This document shows positions 1 to 7,884 of a DNA stretch of 20,867 nt, piece after piece (position 1 is the first letter of the stretch; each line of letters starts with the position of its first letter). The position numbers and the translations under genes are program-made. A model generated the notes under the pieces. The model had not been told where the DNA came from, did no database searches, and worked only from the letters and a program-made list of their open reading frames with translations. Source of the stretch: PALSA-505 sp035308365 (GTDB taxonomy: Bacteria; Actinomycetota; Actinomycetes; Streptosporangiales; Streptosporangiaceae); the NCBI GenBank assembly GCA_035308365.1, contig DATGGU010000015.1, forward strand, positions 1-20,867, written 5' to 3'.

Positions 1-138
1 GACGGTGCTGACGTTCTTACCCACCTCGGCGACACCCGCCACGCCGCCGGTAACCTGCGGCGTGCCCGGGAGGACTGGCTGCAGGCGCTGGACATCCGTG
101 TACAACGCAACACAGGGGTCTACAGCGCTCCAAGATGA
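1..138 (+). CDS. C-terminal end of a TPR-containing (AfsR/SARP-like) regulator, partial
   Basis: Frame 1 is open from the window edge to TGA at 136-138 and encodes 45 residues. The stretch HLGDTRHAAGNLRRAREDW followed by LQALDI matches the last tetratricopeptide repeat commonly seen at the C-terminus of actinobacterial AfsR/SARP or related ATPase regulators, where TPRs follow an NB-ARC ATPase domain. In that family the repeat usually continues with a short conserved helix after the ALDI segment; here it changes to an unrelated 13-residue tail (RVQRNTGVYSAPR), so the end may be truncated or frameshifted. It lies just left of the first tRNA-Tyr fragment and so probably belongs to the older chromosomal flank. 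The family assignment rests on one repeat only. Confidence 0.5.
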   Translation, partial: DGADVLTHLGDTRHAAGNLRRAREDWLQALDIRVQRNTGVYSAPR

Positions 139-157
139 CACCATGAGACAAAGAAGA

Positions 158-200
158 AACGCCCCGCGCAACCGGGAATCTGCAGCTAGCGGGGCGTTTT
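158..200. terminator. Bidirectional rho-independent terminator left of att1
   Basis: A perfect 10-bp stem (AACGCCCCGC at 158-167, GCGGGGCGTT at 189-198) encloses a 21-nt loop and is followed by TTTT at 197-200. Read on the minus strand the stem is followed by TTTCTTCTTTG. It can therefore end transcription of the gene on its left and of a tRNA read leftwards through att1, and is best explained as the original terminator of the tRNA-Tyr gene. Confidence 0.75.
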
Positions 201-206
201 CGCAGG

Positions 207-262
207 TGGTGGCAGGTGTTGGGTTCGAACCAACGTAGGCTAAGCCGACGGTTTTACAGCCC
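207..262 (-). other. att1: 3' fragment of tRNA-Tyr(GTA), first copy of the 51-bp core
   Basis: On the minus strand this reads anticodon loop CTGTAAA, a long class-II variable arm, T-arm GTTGG-TTCGAAC-CCAAC, acceptor strand ACCTGCC, discriminator A and an encoded CCA (207-209). The GTA anticodon and long variable arm identify tRNA-Tyr. No matching 5' half (GGCAGGT acceptor strand, D-arm) follows to the right, so it is not a working tRNA. Bases 209-259 are identical to 8940-8990 and 11361-11411. Such 3' fragments are the usual scar of tyrosine-integrase insertion into a tRNA gene; this copy is the distal end of the array. Confidence 0.8.
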
Positions 263-549
263 GGTCGCTCCACACGAGTCACAGGCCGCTGACCAGCGCA
301 TATGTCATTCGAGACAGCGTCCCGTGCCGCCGCCGTCCGCTATATGTCCGTGCACCTGTGGGTCCCGGCACCGTCTGGCGCCGTAGAAGACGTTCAGCGC
401 CTATCAGAACGGTCGGATGGAACCGTCGGCTTTCCGAGGACAGCCACGGACGGGCTGCCCAGTGGGAGCGGTTAGGGCATATGGCTACCGCGCAGGCAGA
501 CGCCGAACTTGCTCTCCCCTGATCCAGGAGAAACACCTGGTCAACAGCG
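260..549. other. Left end of element E1: arm-type repeat region, no gene
   Basis: From 260 to about 480 the sequence is recognisably homologous, with scattered mismatches and small gaps, to 11412-11607 right of att3. It contains GTCCGTG at 346-352 and the inverted CACGGAC at 445-451. Bases 331-352 recur exactly at 8660-8681, and 422-451 recur with few differences in inverted orientation at 8549-8579. At 511-525 it shares 14 of 15 bases with 9103-9117 in E2. I read it as the integrase-binding arm of an integrative element whose integrase gene has been lost. Short open frames here look like noise. Confidence 0.55.
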
Positions 550-783
550 GTGACGGAGTTTCCGGCACCTACAAGCGGCGGCTCGATCCTGTTCGTCGCG
601 CAATTCGCGGCAGCGTTCCCGGCGGCCGAGATCCTCGTGACCAGCGCGGGAGGCGACCACGCCTGCCGCGCGCACGGCCCTGACGAGAACCTTCATCTAG
701 CCGATTTCGAGCGTGCCTGCCTCGCCGAGGCACTGTTGCTCACCGAACTCGCTCACCGGCCACCCGCGGCGGTGCCCGGATGA
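550..783 (+). CDS. Small hypothetical protein (77 aa)
   Basis: Starts at GTG 550 and ends at TGA 781-783. The family is not recognised. Most codons end in G or C (runs such as SGGSILFVAQFAAAFPAAEIL and HLADFERACLAEALLL), which supports coding, and both halves look like amphipathic or hydrophobic helices. An AGGAG lies about 20 bases upstream of the GTG, too far for a normal ribosome site, so the true start may differ or the piece may be the remnant of a larger gene. It is convergent with the permease gene that ends at 824. It may also be decayed E1 cargo. Confidence 0.35.
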   Translation: MTEFPAPTSGGSILFVAQFAAAFPAAEILVTSAGGDHACRAHGPDENLHLADFERACLAEALLLTELAHRPPAAVPG

Positions 784-823
784 GGACGCCTGGTCCCCCG
801 CAGGGGTGAGCGTCTGGGCGCGG

Positions 824-2065
824 TCATACCGTGCGGAGTGCCTCGGTTGGGGATAGGTGGGCGGCCCGGGTGGCGGGGTAGAGGCCGGCGATGACGCCGA
901 TGGCCAGGGCGGCGGTGATGCCGCCGTAGAGGGCCTGGGGCGGGATCAGCAGCGTGCTGTGCTGGGTGAGGGCGTAGGCCCAGGTCGCCGCGGCGCCGAT
1001 GAAGGTGCCGGCCAGGCCGCCGAGCAGGGACAGGAGGAGCGATTCGGTGAGGAACTGCTCGGCGATGTGGCGGCGGGTGGCGCCCAGAGCGCGTCTGAGG
1101 CCGATTTCGGAGCGGCGTTCGAGGACGGAGATGACCATGACGTTAGCGATGCCGACGCCGCCGACGAGCAGAGCGACGGCGCCGAGGCCGAGGAACATGC
1201 CGTTGTAGGCGCCCTTGGCGGCGATCTCGGCCTGCAGGATGTCGGCGGGGTAGGAGACGGACGCGTTGGAGGGGCTGGCCGGATCGACGGTGTCTGGCAA
1301 TACCGCCGCGACCGCGGTCATCTCGGCCGGGTCAGCGCGGACGAACAGCTCGGTGGGGTGGCCGTCGAACGCGAAGTACTGCTCGGCGATCGGGAACCCG
1401 ATGAACGCCATCGCGTCCATGGGGGATTGCAGGGGGACGTTGCCCAGGATCCCGGTGACGGTGAACCAGTGCCCACCGATCCACACCTGCGCCGGATGAG
1501 CGAGGCTGGTGACGCCCAGCAGGCTCGCCGCCATGCTGCCCAGGACGACCGCCGGGTAACGGGCGGTGGCCGGGTTGAGGAACCTGCCGTGGGCCATCCG
1601 GGCGCCGACGGTGGCGGGCAGGGTGGGCGAGGCGGCGGTCAGCGAGATGCCGTTGGTGTCGATGGCGGTGATATAGGGGGTGCGGTACACCCCGACGCCG
1701 GAGATGGTGCCGGTCGAGGCGACGGAGGTGACCGGGCCGATCCGCGCGACCATGCCCTGCGCGGTGGTCGGCAGCTCGGGCTGCTGCCCGGACAAGGTAC
1801 TGGACGGCTGCACCGTTGCCAGGTTCCCCAGCTCTCCGAGCTGCGCCAGCAGGCTGGCCTTCGATGTCTGGGAGATGCCCAGCACCCCGACGATCGCAGC
1901 GATCCCGATGCTGATCCCCAGCGCCGACAGCGCCGCGCGCATCCGCCGCGACCGCAGGCCGAGGCTGCCCGTGCGCAGCAGGTCGGGCCCGGTCAGCTTC
2001 GACCCGCCGCCCTCACCGGCCCGCGGACGGGCCGGCTGGGTGTCACGTACCGGTGTGCGTGTCAT
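824..2065 (-). CDS. FtsX/MacB-type ABC transporter permease
   Basis: A 413-residue membrane protein forming the permease of a MacAB-like exporter. A cytoplasmic N-terminus is followed by a transmembrane helix at about 45-65 (ALSALGISIGIAAIVGVLG), a large extracytoplasmic MacB_PCD-type domain, and a C-terminal FtsX domain with three helices. The hallmark ERRSEIGLRRALGATRRHI sits directly after the second helix. ATG 2065 is chosen over the in-frame ATG 2083 because GGGAGG lies 8 bases upstream of it. The gene overlaps the end of the ATPase gene by 23 bases, so the two are translationally coupled. The family moves peptides, antibiotics or lipids outwards; the substrate here cannot be told. Confidence 0.9.
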   Translation of the reverse strand: MTRTPVRDTQPARPRAGEGGGSKLTGPDLLRTGSLGLRSRRMRAALSALGISIGIAAIVGVLGISQTSKASLLAQLGELGNLATVQPSSTLSGQQPELPTTAQGMVARIGPVTSVASTGTISGVGVYRTPYITAIDTNGISLTAASPTLPATVGARMAHGRFLNPATARYPAVVLGSMAASLLGVTSLAHPAQVWIGGHWFTVTGILGNVPLQSPMDAMAFIGFPIAEQYFAFDGHPTELFVRADPAEMTAVAAVLPDTVDPASPSNASVSYPADILQAEIAAKGAYNGMFLGLGAVALLVGGVGIANVMVISVLERRSEIGLRRALGATRRHIAEQFLTESLLLSLLGGLAGTFIGAAATWAYALTQHSTLLIPPQALYGGITAALAIGVIAGLYPATRAAHLSPTEALRTV

Positions 2066-2732
2066 CGGTGATCCTCCCGTCACGAATCTCGATCCGCCGC
2101 CCCATCGCCGCGGCGACCTCCAGGTCGTGGGTGATGACCACGATCGTGGTTCCCTCGGCGTGCAGCTCGCGCAGCAGGCCCAGGATCGACGCGCTGGTGG
2201 CCGAATCTAGGTTCCCGGTCGGCTCGTCGGCCATCACCAGCGCCGGGCGGCCCGCCAGCGCCCGCGCGATCGCGGTGCGCTGCCGCTCCCCGCCCGACAG
2301 CTGGCTGGGCCGGTGCTTGAGGCGGTGGCCCAGCCCGACCCGCTCCAGCGCCGCTCGGGCCAACTCCCGCCGCCCGGCGGCGGTGCCGCCCTGGTACAGC
2401 AGCCCGTTCGCGACGTTGTCGAGTACCGGCAGGCCGTCGAGTAGGAAGAACTGCTGGAACACGAACCCCAGCCGGCGTGACCGCAACCCCGACAGTTGCT
2501 TGTCCGACATGGCCGAGGTGTCTTCCCCGGCGATGCGGACGACCCCGCGGGTGGGCCGTTCCAGGGTGCCCATCACATGCAGCAGGGTGCTCTTGCCCGA
2601 CCCCGACGGGCCCACGATCGCCGCCAGCTCACCCTGGCCGACCCGCAGGTCTACGCCGGCCAGCGCCACCACCGGCGGGTTACCGGGATACTCCTTCACC
2701 ACCCCGGCCAGCTCCAGCACCGCCTGGGTCAC
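2043..2732 (-). CDS. ABC transporter ATP-binding protein (MacB/LolD type)
   Basis: A 229-residue ATPase that powers the adjoining FtsX permease. Visible motifs are Walker A GPSGSGKST at 41-49, the Q-loop FVFQQF, the signature LSGGERQR, Walker B ALVMADEPT with its glutamate, the D-loop GNLDSATS and the switch histidine in VITHD. All catalytic residues are present. Length and the SGERQR/GNLD pattern are typical of the LolD/MacB subfamily. The start is GTG 2732, whose last two bases overlap the stop of the adaptor gene (GTGA); an upstream in-frame extension in the same frame is a shadow of that gene. It is coupled to both neighbours within a four-gene cluster. Confidence 0.92.
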   Translation of the reverse strand: MTQAVLELAGVVKEYPGNPPVVALAGVDLRVGQGELAAIVGPSGSGKSTLLHVMGTLERPTRGVVRIAGEDTSAMSDKQLSGLRSRRLGFVFQQFFLLDGLPVLDNVANGLLYQGGTAAGRRELARAALERVGLGHRLKHRPSQLSGGERQRTAIARALAGRPALVMADEPTGNLDSATSASILGLLRELHAEGTTIVVITHDLEVAAAMGRRIEIRDGRITDDTHTGT

Positions 2733-4357
2733 GACGACGGCACCTCCACCCGCATGCCCGCCGCCAGGCCGGGCGCGGATACCTGGACCATCGTGTCGGA
2801 GTACAACCCGGTGGTCACCGCGAGCAGCCGGGTGCCGCTGCCGGACACCACCTGCACGCCGAACCCGCCGCCCTGCAGGGCCAGGAGCGCGTTCACCGGC
2901 ACCGCCAGCACGCCGCCGGCCCGCTGCGACGCGATGTTCACGTTCACCGGGGCTTGGTCCAGCCCCGGCCCGGGCGGCGTCGAGTCCAGCGTGATCGTCA
3001 CCGTCACCGTCGGCGAGGAGTTGCTCCCGCCGCTGCCGCCGCTGCCCGACGACGAGCACGGCGACTGGCCCGCCGACCCGCTGCTGCCATTGCCGGTACC
3101 GGTGCCGCCGCCTCCCGGGCACGTCGCCACGGTACCCACGCTCTGCACGTGCCCGCCCACCGTCGTGGTCCCGTCCGGCAGCGTGACCGACACCGCGTCA
3201 CCCGGCTTCACCAGGTACTCCTGCGACACGCCCAGCGAAACCACCACCACCGGTGTCGTATCGGTCGCGGTCAGCACCGTCCCGCCGCCGCCAGCGCCGC
3301 CCCCACTCCCGCCACCCAGAGACGACCCGGCCGTCGGGGTGACCGAGGTGACCCGGATAGGGCCAGGCTCGAACACCACCTCGCCCAGCAGGATCTCCCC
3401 GGTCGTCGGCAGGCCCCGCGCCCGCTGCCAGCGTTCCACCGCGGCCGCCGTCGCCTGCGAGTAATGGTTGCTCTGCACCAGGCCGTCGCCGAAGCCCAGC
3501 GCTCGCAGGTCACGGGTCAGCTCGGCCACGTCCGGGCCGTTCGGCATGCCCACGTAGAACGCCCGGTAGGCGGCGACCGGGCCGTACAGCAGCGGCACCG
3601 GCACGCCGCTCACCGAGTACAGCCGCTGATCCTGCCTGATCACCGCGCCTGCGGCCGGCAGCCAGGTGTAGGTCGTGCCCGGGTTGACCGCCGTCGCCCG
3701 CAACGAGGCGAGAGTGACCTTGTCGTTGCGCAGCCTGACCTGGTCGGCCCCGACCTTGCCCTCGGCCTGGTCATCACCGGACTTCGCCGCCGTCTCGGCC
3801 GCCGCCAACTGCTGCCCGGCCTGGGTCAGCGCGGTCTCATCCGCGGTGACCTTCTGCTCGTCCGTGCTGCACGCCGGCGACGACGAGCCCGACCCGGCGC
3901 ACGCCTTCTGCTCCGCGGCCCGATTCGAGCCGAGGGCGGACCGGTCGGCGCGGACGGTCGCCTGATCCGCCGATACCGACTGGCTCCCCGACGCCGACGT
4001 ATCCGACGCAGCCTGCTCATCCGCCGAAAGTTCCTGCTCATCGGCGGCTACCGCCTGCTGTGCCGCGGTCACCTGCGACGCGCTCGCCCCCGACGGCGCT
4101 GACACCGTGTATGAACCCCCGTATCCCAGCGAGCCCCCCTCCTGCACCGTGTTCACCAGGTCGGTCCGGACCACCGGCGCTGTCGCCGGCGAGCCGCCGC
4201 GGCCCGGCGACGCCGCGCCGCCGCCGCCGGCCGTCAGCGCCACCCCGCCCGCCACCGCTCCCGCGACCACGACGGCGCCGCCGACGGTGAAGACCACTAT
4301 CCGCCTGGAGAGCACCCGCCTGGCCGACAGGACCCGCCTGGCCAGGAACTCAGCCAT
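2729..4357 (-). CDS. HlyD/MacA-like adaptor with peptidoglycan-binding domain
   Basis: A 542-residue membrane-anchored adaptor. Arg-rich residues 1-20 are followed by one transmembrane helix (VVFTVGGAVVVAGAVAGGVA). Next come a beta segment beginning at PVVRTDLVNTVQEGGSLGYGG, a long Ala/Asp/Gln-rich coiled coil of about 120 residues, a PG_binding_1-like module (DVAELTRDLRALGFGDG, then ATAAAVERWQRARGLPTTG), a Gly/Ser linker, and a barrel or beta domain with a second Gly/Ser-rich insert. This domain order is that of actinobacterial MacA analogues paired with MacB-like transporters. ATG 4357 overlaps the lipoprotein stop by 8 bases, and the stop overlaps the ATPase start. It probably links the exporter to the cell wall. 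Confidence 0.85.
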   Translation of the reverse strand: MAEFLARRVLSARRVLSRRIVVFTVGGAVVVAGAVAGGVALTAGGGGAASPGRGGSPATAPVVRTDLVNTVQEGGSLGYGGSYTVSAPSGASASQVTAAQQAVAADEQELSADEQAASDTSASGSQSVSADQATVRADRSALGSNRAAEQKACAGSGSSSPACSTDEQKVTADETALTQAGQQLAAAETAAKSGDDQAEGKVGADQVRLRNDKVTLASLRATAVNPGTTYTWLPAAGAVIRQDQRLYSVSGVPVPLLYGPVAAYRAFYVGMPNGPDVAELTRDLRALGFGDGLVQSNHYSQATAAAVERWQRARGLPTTGEILLGEVVFEPGPIRVTSVTPTAGSSLGGGSGGGAGGGGTVLTATDTTPVVVVSLGVSQEYLVKPGDAVSVTLPDGTTTVGGHVQSVGTVATCPGGGGTGTGNGSSGSAGQSPCSSSGSGGSGGSNSSPTVTVTITLDSTPPGPGLDQAPVNVNIASQRAGGVLAVPVNALLALQGGGFGVQVVSGSGTRLLAVTTGLYSDTMVQVSAPGLAAGMRVEVPSS

Positions 4358-4991
4358 TGCCGCTGTAGGTGGGATCGACGTCCCCCGGCTGGGGGGCGCT
4401 GTCACCGGGCATACCCCGCACACCGGTCTGCTTGGCGCAGTCCTTGTCAGCGTTCTGGAACGCGGGGCTGGCCGGGTCCAGGGAGCCCAGATTGATCACG
4501 CCCCCTGAGGGGTCGGGGAAGTCCGGGATCCCGTTGGCCCGCATGCACTTGGCGTACTTCAGCATCCCGGCCAGGGACGGCCCCGCCTGTGGGTGGCCGC
4601 CATTCAACGCGTTCGACGCCTCGTTCAGGTATGCCTGGCAGAACCTGCCCGGCCCCGAGCCGGTCTGGCCGTTGAACCCGTATACCCCTCCGGGGATGCT
4701 GGCTGACATGGTGACGTGGATCACCTTGCTGGCGTCGATGGTCGGATCGGCCTGGCCGGTATCGCCATGGCTGCGCATGCAGGAGGTCCACTGCTGGAGC
4801 AACTGGGCCGGGTTGCCGTTCGACCTGGCGGTCGCGGAGCCCCCGCTGGCCGGCGAACTCCCGCCGTTGCTGCCCACGCTGGCGACGCTCGGGGTGATGG
4901 ATCCGCCGCTGCATGCCGCCAGCCCGATGGCGGTCGCCGCAGCGATGACCGCCAGCCATCCTGGTCGCAGGCATGTCTTTGCGTCGTTCAT
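4350..4991 (-). CDS. Secreted lipoprotein of the MacAB-associated family
   Basis: A 213-residue protein with a type II signal peptide: charged start, hydrophobic helix LAVIAAATAIG and lipobox LAAC, giving a lipid-anchored cysteine followed by a Ser/Gly/Asn-rich linker. The mature part has two repeats of the CMR-x-H/N-G type (SCMRSHGD and KCMRANGIPDFPDP), seen in many actinobacterial lipoproteins encoded beside MacAB-like exporters, and two more cysteines (FCQAYL, DCAKQT) that could form disulfides. ATG 4991 is preceded by GAGGA at suitable spacing; an ATG 15 bases upstream is less well placed. The 3' end overlaps the adaptor start by 8 bases. A role as extracytoplasmic subunit or sensor of the exporter is inferred from context. 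Confidence 0.8.
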   Translation of the reverse strand: MNDAKTCLRPGWLAVIAAATAIGLAACSGGSITPSVASVGSNGGSSPASGGSATARSNGNPAQLLQQWTSCMRSHGDTGQADPTIDASKVIHVTMSASIPGGVYGFNGQTGSGPGRFCQAYLNEASNALNGGHPQAGPSLAGMLKYAKCMRANGIPDFPDPSGGVINLGSLDPASPAFQNADKDCAKQTGVRGMPGDSAPQPGDVDPTYSGNG

Positions 4992-5030
4992 CTGGCGTCC
5001 TCGCAATTATGTAGAAATCGGGCCTTCCGG

Positions 5031-6131
5031 TCAGCAGGCTGGCGCCACTTGCTGCATCCCCAGCGGGAAGCCGGGCGGCTGTTGCTGGCGGTAGAAGTTC
5101 AGGTTGACCCTGACAGGCACGGGCCAGAGGGCGTTGCGACGGTGCAGTTCGGCCCAGTACGCGGGGTTGAGGTAGATGGCCGGGTCCGGCCACGAGGCGG
5201 TCAGCTCCGCGGGCTGGCCGAGGTACAGCCCGGCATCGAGCATCTGGCGCAGCGTCCCGCCGCAATGCGGATACTTCCCGAGCCAGGTCCCCGCAGCGGG
5301 GATGACGGTACCCCTGGGGTAGCTGGCGAGCTTGGCGTACAGGCTGCCCGGATCTGGCGGCAGACCCGGCAGGTCGACCAGGTCAAGGATCACGTAGCTG
5401 CGGACCCCAGTCCGCTGTTGGATGAGCACGACCAGGTCACCTTCGGCGGCGTCGTCGTGGACGACGTGCCCTATGCCGTAGCAGATCAGTGCCCGGCGTC
5501 CCTTGGCCAGCACTTGCTGTTCCACCACGGATGCCGCATACGGGTCCCGCTTGGGCTGGAGGGAAGCGAGCTGCTTCGAGGTGGTGATCTTGGACCAGTC
5601 GATGGGCAGGTCGCCCGCCAGCACCCGGATCCGTTTACCGGGCGGCAGGGTCCAGTTGACCGCCCGCACCCGGCGGAAGAACTGCTCATACACCGGGTTA
5701 TCCCAGGTCCCTACGGGCGACTGGGTGGTGTTGCGCCAGACCAGGCGCAGGTCGGCGTCGTTGACCGGCGCCACGTCGAGGATGAATTTGTCGATCGTGT
5801 CCTGGTACAGCGCGTTCCCGAACTCCACCACGATGTCATCGACCGCCCCGGGCAGCCGCGGGTCGCTGAGCAGCGTCTGCAGCACGTCGTGGTGCTCTTG
5901 CAGGATGTGCGCCTCGCCCAGGGCGACCAGCGGGCCACGGCGCAACGCCGCCAGGACCGCGTCGGTGAGGCTGCTGGAGGACTGACCCGGGCGGCGGTGG
6001 CCAGGCGCGGCAATGGCGGCCGCGGCGCCCGGTGCCGCTAGCCCGGCCGCGCCCAGCCCGGCCGTCGCGGCGGCCGAGGCGGTCAGGAATCCGCGCCGGT
6101 CCAGTCCCGGCATGTTGCTGCGTGCACGCAT
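5031..6131 (-). CDS. Tat-exported EreA/ChaN/TIKI-like protein
   Basis: A 366-residue protein. Its N-terminus carries a twin-arginine signal (RRGFL at residues 12-16, then an Ala/Gly-rich hydrophobic stretch ending near AAAAIAAPG), so it is exported folded. The mature domain starts with VALGEAHILQEHHDVLQTLL, resembling the first motif of the EreA/ChaN/TIKI superfamily (GE-x-H), and has a later ICYGIGHVVHDD motif comparable to the second metal or haem-binding histidine of that group. Membership of the superfamily is an inference from these motifs; whether it hydrolyses a macrolide ester, binds haem or does neither is unknown. ATG 6131 has AAAGGAGAG upstream. It lies between the sigma pair and the transporter genes and is probably co-transcribed with them. 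Confidence 0.65.
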   Translation of the reverse strand: MRARSNMPGLDRRGFLTASAAATAGLGAAGLAAPGAAAAIAAPGHRRPGQSSSSLTDAVLAALRRGPLVALGEAHILQEHHDVLQTLLSDPRLPGAVDDIVVEFGNALYQDTIDKFILDVAPVNDADLRLVWRNTTQSPVGTWDNPVYEQFFRRVRAVNWTLPPGKRIRVLAGDLPIDWSKITTSKQLASLQPKRDPYAASVVEQQVLAKGRRALICYGIGHVVHDDAAEGDLVVLIQQRTGVRSYVILDLVDLPGLPPDPGSLYAKLASYPRGTVIPAAGTWLGKYPHCGGTLRQMLDAGLYLGQPAELTASWPDPAIYLNPAYWAELHRRNALWPVPVRVNLNFYRQQQPPGFPLGMQQVAPAC

Positions 6132-6238
6132 GATGCACTCTCCTTTGCCAGTAAGGTGATGCGATGGCGAGCGGGGTGACGCTAAAACCGCTGGCTGCTG
6201 GCCAGGGCTGCTCGAACCCGGCCCGCTGCTCCGGGAGA

Positions 6239-7330
6239 TCATCCAGGCGGGTGGCCAGCCACGGCATTTGGTTGCGGGAACCGCTGCAAGATCGACGTAA
6301 CGGCCCTGGCCAGCGGAACCTGGCGGAAACCGGCGGGGATGGGCACGGTGAGCATGGCCAGGTTCTGCGCAGTCGGCGGGAGCCAGGAAATCTCCGCAGT
6401 CAGCACGACTGGCTGGCCGGGGGCCGCGCGGACAACCACCCGCACCGGCAGGTACGTTCCTGGGCTGACCCAGATGGTCTCGGAGATCGACGCGTTCGGG
6501 GGGCTCGTCAGCTTGATCGCCGCGATCCCGTCGACACGCTGCCGGCCAGCCACGGTCAGGCTCTTGCAGGAGACCGCGGCGCGCAGGGCTCCGGCCACAG
6601 TCACGGGCAGCGAACGGGGAGCGAAGCCCGCGCCCAGCAGCCCGAGCTGAAAGAGCTGCGGGAGGGCGGTGATTACAGATCGGCAGCTACGCGGACCGGG
6701 CACTGCTTCGGCCGGGTGGCCCAGTCCTCGCTGGCGTGCCCATGTCCGTGTCAGGTAGCTGACCAGGTTATAGGGCAATGCGGTGCCGGAGCCCTCGTCG
6801 TAGGCCGGGTGCCCGGCCGGCGAGTACATGACCGAGCGCCACTGTCCGCCGAAGGACCAGTTCTCGGACCTAGTCCCCGCGGGCTTGCCGCCAATCACGG
6901 GGCCGAGGGTGGTGGTGACCGTCATCTGCGCGATCTCGCCCGGTTCGGCCGCGCTCAGCGCGTGGTCGACGCGCTTCACCACGTAAGCGGCATTGACAGT
7001 GGGCTCTCTGGTGGCGCCGTGACGTGCATTAGGCACCACGACGGCCACCAGGACCAGGACGCCCGCGGCCAGCGCCGCCGCCACTGCGCCCGTCGGCCGC
7101 ACGGCCCGCCGCCGCGCGACCTGGCGGGTCAATCCGGCTCGCGGCGGCAGATCGGCGGCGTCTTCCTGCCCTAGCCCGGAATTGGCCAGCAGAGCCTCCT
7201 TGCCTGCCGGAAGATCGATCATCTTCCCGACGGCCGCGGCGGCGGCCTGCCAGGTCTCGAACAGCGCGGCATCCAGTTCGGCGTCGGGGTCACCGGCGGG
7301 ACCACGCCCGCCCCGCAACCTCCACCTCAT
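6239..7330 (-). CDS. CU044_5270-like membrane protein coupled to the ECF sigma factor
   Basis: A 363-residue single-pass protein: about 80 cytoplasmic residues, one transmembrane helix at about 81-100 (GAVAAALAAGVLVLVAVVVP), then an extracytoplasmic domain of about 260 residues. Its layout and phrases such as ENWSFGGQWRS, VDGIAAIKL and ETIWVSPGTYLPVRVVV resemble the CU044_5270 family that follows ECF sigma genes in many actinomycetes. ATG 7330 overlaps the sigma stop as ATGA, so the pair is coupled. The position suggests an anti-sigma or signal-sensing role; no canonical zinc anti-sigma motif (HxxxCxxC) is visible in the cytoplasmic part, so that role is only inferred. Confidence 0.75.
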   Translation of the reverse strand: MRWRLRGGRGPAGDPDAELDAALFETWQAAAAAVGKMIDLPAGKEALLANSGLGQEDAADLPPRAGLTRQVARRRAVRPTGAVAAALAAGVLVLVAVVVPNARHGATREPTVNAAYVVKRVDHALSAAEPGEIAQMTVTTTLGPVIGGKPAGTRSENWSFGGQWRSVMYSPAGHPAYDEGSGTALPYNLVSYLTRTWARQRGLGHPAEAVPGPRSCRSVITALPQLFQLGLLGAGFAPRSLPVTVAGALRAAVSCKSLTVAGRQRVDGIAAIKLTSPPNASISETIWVSPGTYLPVRVVVRAAPGQPVVLTAEISWLPPTAQNLAMLTVPIPAGFRQVPLARAVTSILQRFPQPNAVAGHPPG

Positions 7331-7884
7331 CGCGACCCCCTTCCTGCGAGCCCGAGCCGTTTCGCGAGGTTCCTTCTGGCGTAATACCGGCTCTGCTTCA
7401 CCGCGTCCGTGGACAGCTCAAGGGCGGCGGCGATCTCGGCGTCACCGAACCCGGCCAGCGTCCACGTCATGACCTGCCGCTGCTTCGGTGGGAGGCCTCC
7501 CAGGTGGGCCATGACCTCCCGCTGCTCAGCCCGCAACTCCGCGGCCAGGGCGGGGGCGGCGGACAGGTGGTCCGCCCGGTCGGGAACCACGCCGACCGGA
7601 ACCTCCCGGCGCACCGCCTCGCACCGGGCGAGCGCCTCGTGATGGGCCACCCGGTACAGCCACGCCCGCGGGTTACGGAGCGTGGGCCACCTGGACAGGG
7701 CCTTCTCGAACGCGGCCTGGGCCACGTCGGCCGCCGCGTGGACGTCCAGGCCGGTGCTGATCGTCACGAACAGGACGAGCCGCGGCATCTCCCGCTCGTA
7801 GAAGGCACCGATGTCGGCCGTGTTCACGCGTTCCAGCTTGACTCCAACCACCGATGAGCGCGCGCCGTCACCGAGCAGCACCAT
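7327..7884 (-). CDS. ECF-family RNA polymerase sigma factor
   Basis: A 185-residue group 4 sigma factor. Region 2 spans FYEREMPRLVLFVTISTG through AQAAFEKALSRWPTLRNPRAWLYRVA, the classic region 2.2-2.4 pattern. Region 4 follows after a short linker: LPPKQRQVMTWTLAGFGDAEIAAAL with the helix-turn-helix TDAVKQSRYYARRNLAKRL. Start ATG 7884 has CAGGAG five bases upstream. It is the first gene of the minus-strand cluster and overlaps the membrane protein gene. ECF sigmas with a coupled membrane partner usually answer envelope stress or drugs and drive their own operon, so it is a plausible activator of the exporter cluster downstream. Confidence 0.9.
   Translation of the reverse strand: MVLLGDGARSSVVGVKLERVNTADIGAFYEREMPRLVLFVTISTGLDVHAAADVAQAAFEKALSRWPTLRNPRAWLYRVAHHEALARCEAVRREVPVGVVPDRADHLSAAPALAAELRAEQREVMAHLGGLPPKQRQVMTWTLAGFGDAEIAAALELSTDAVKQSRYYARRNLAKRLGLAGRGSR

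Noticed and set aside
5..238. Frame ending VAGVGFEPT and minus-strand frames starting MVRTQHLP
   Set aside because: These peptides are translations of the tRNA T-arm and acceptor sequence, a common false annotation.
857..2071. Long plus-strand open frame opposite the permease gene
   Set aside because: It is antisense to a well-supported FtsX-type permease and has low-complexity Gly/Asp-rich translation typical of a high-GC shadow frame.
2477..4102. 541-codon plus-strand frame opposite the ATPase and adaptor genes
   Set aside because: Arg/Pro/Ala-rich shadow of two genes with clear motifs on the other strand.
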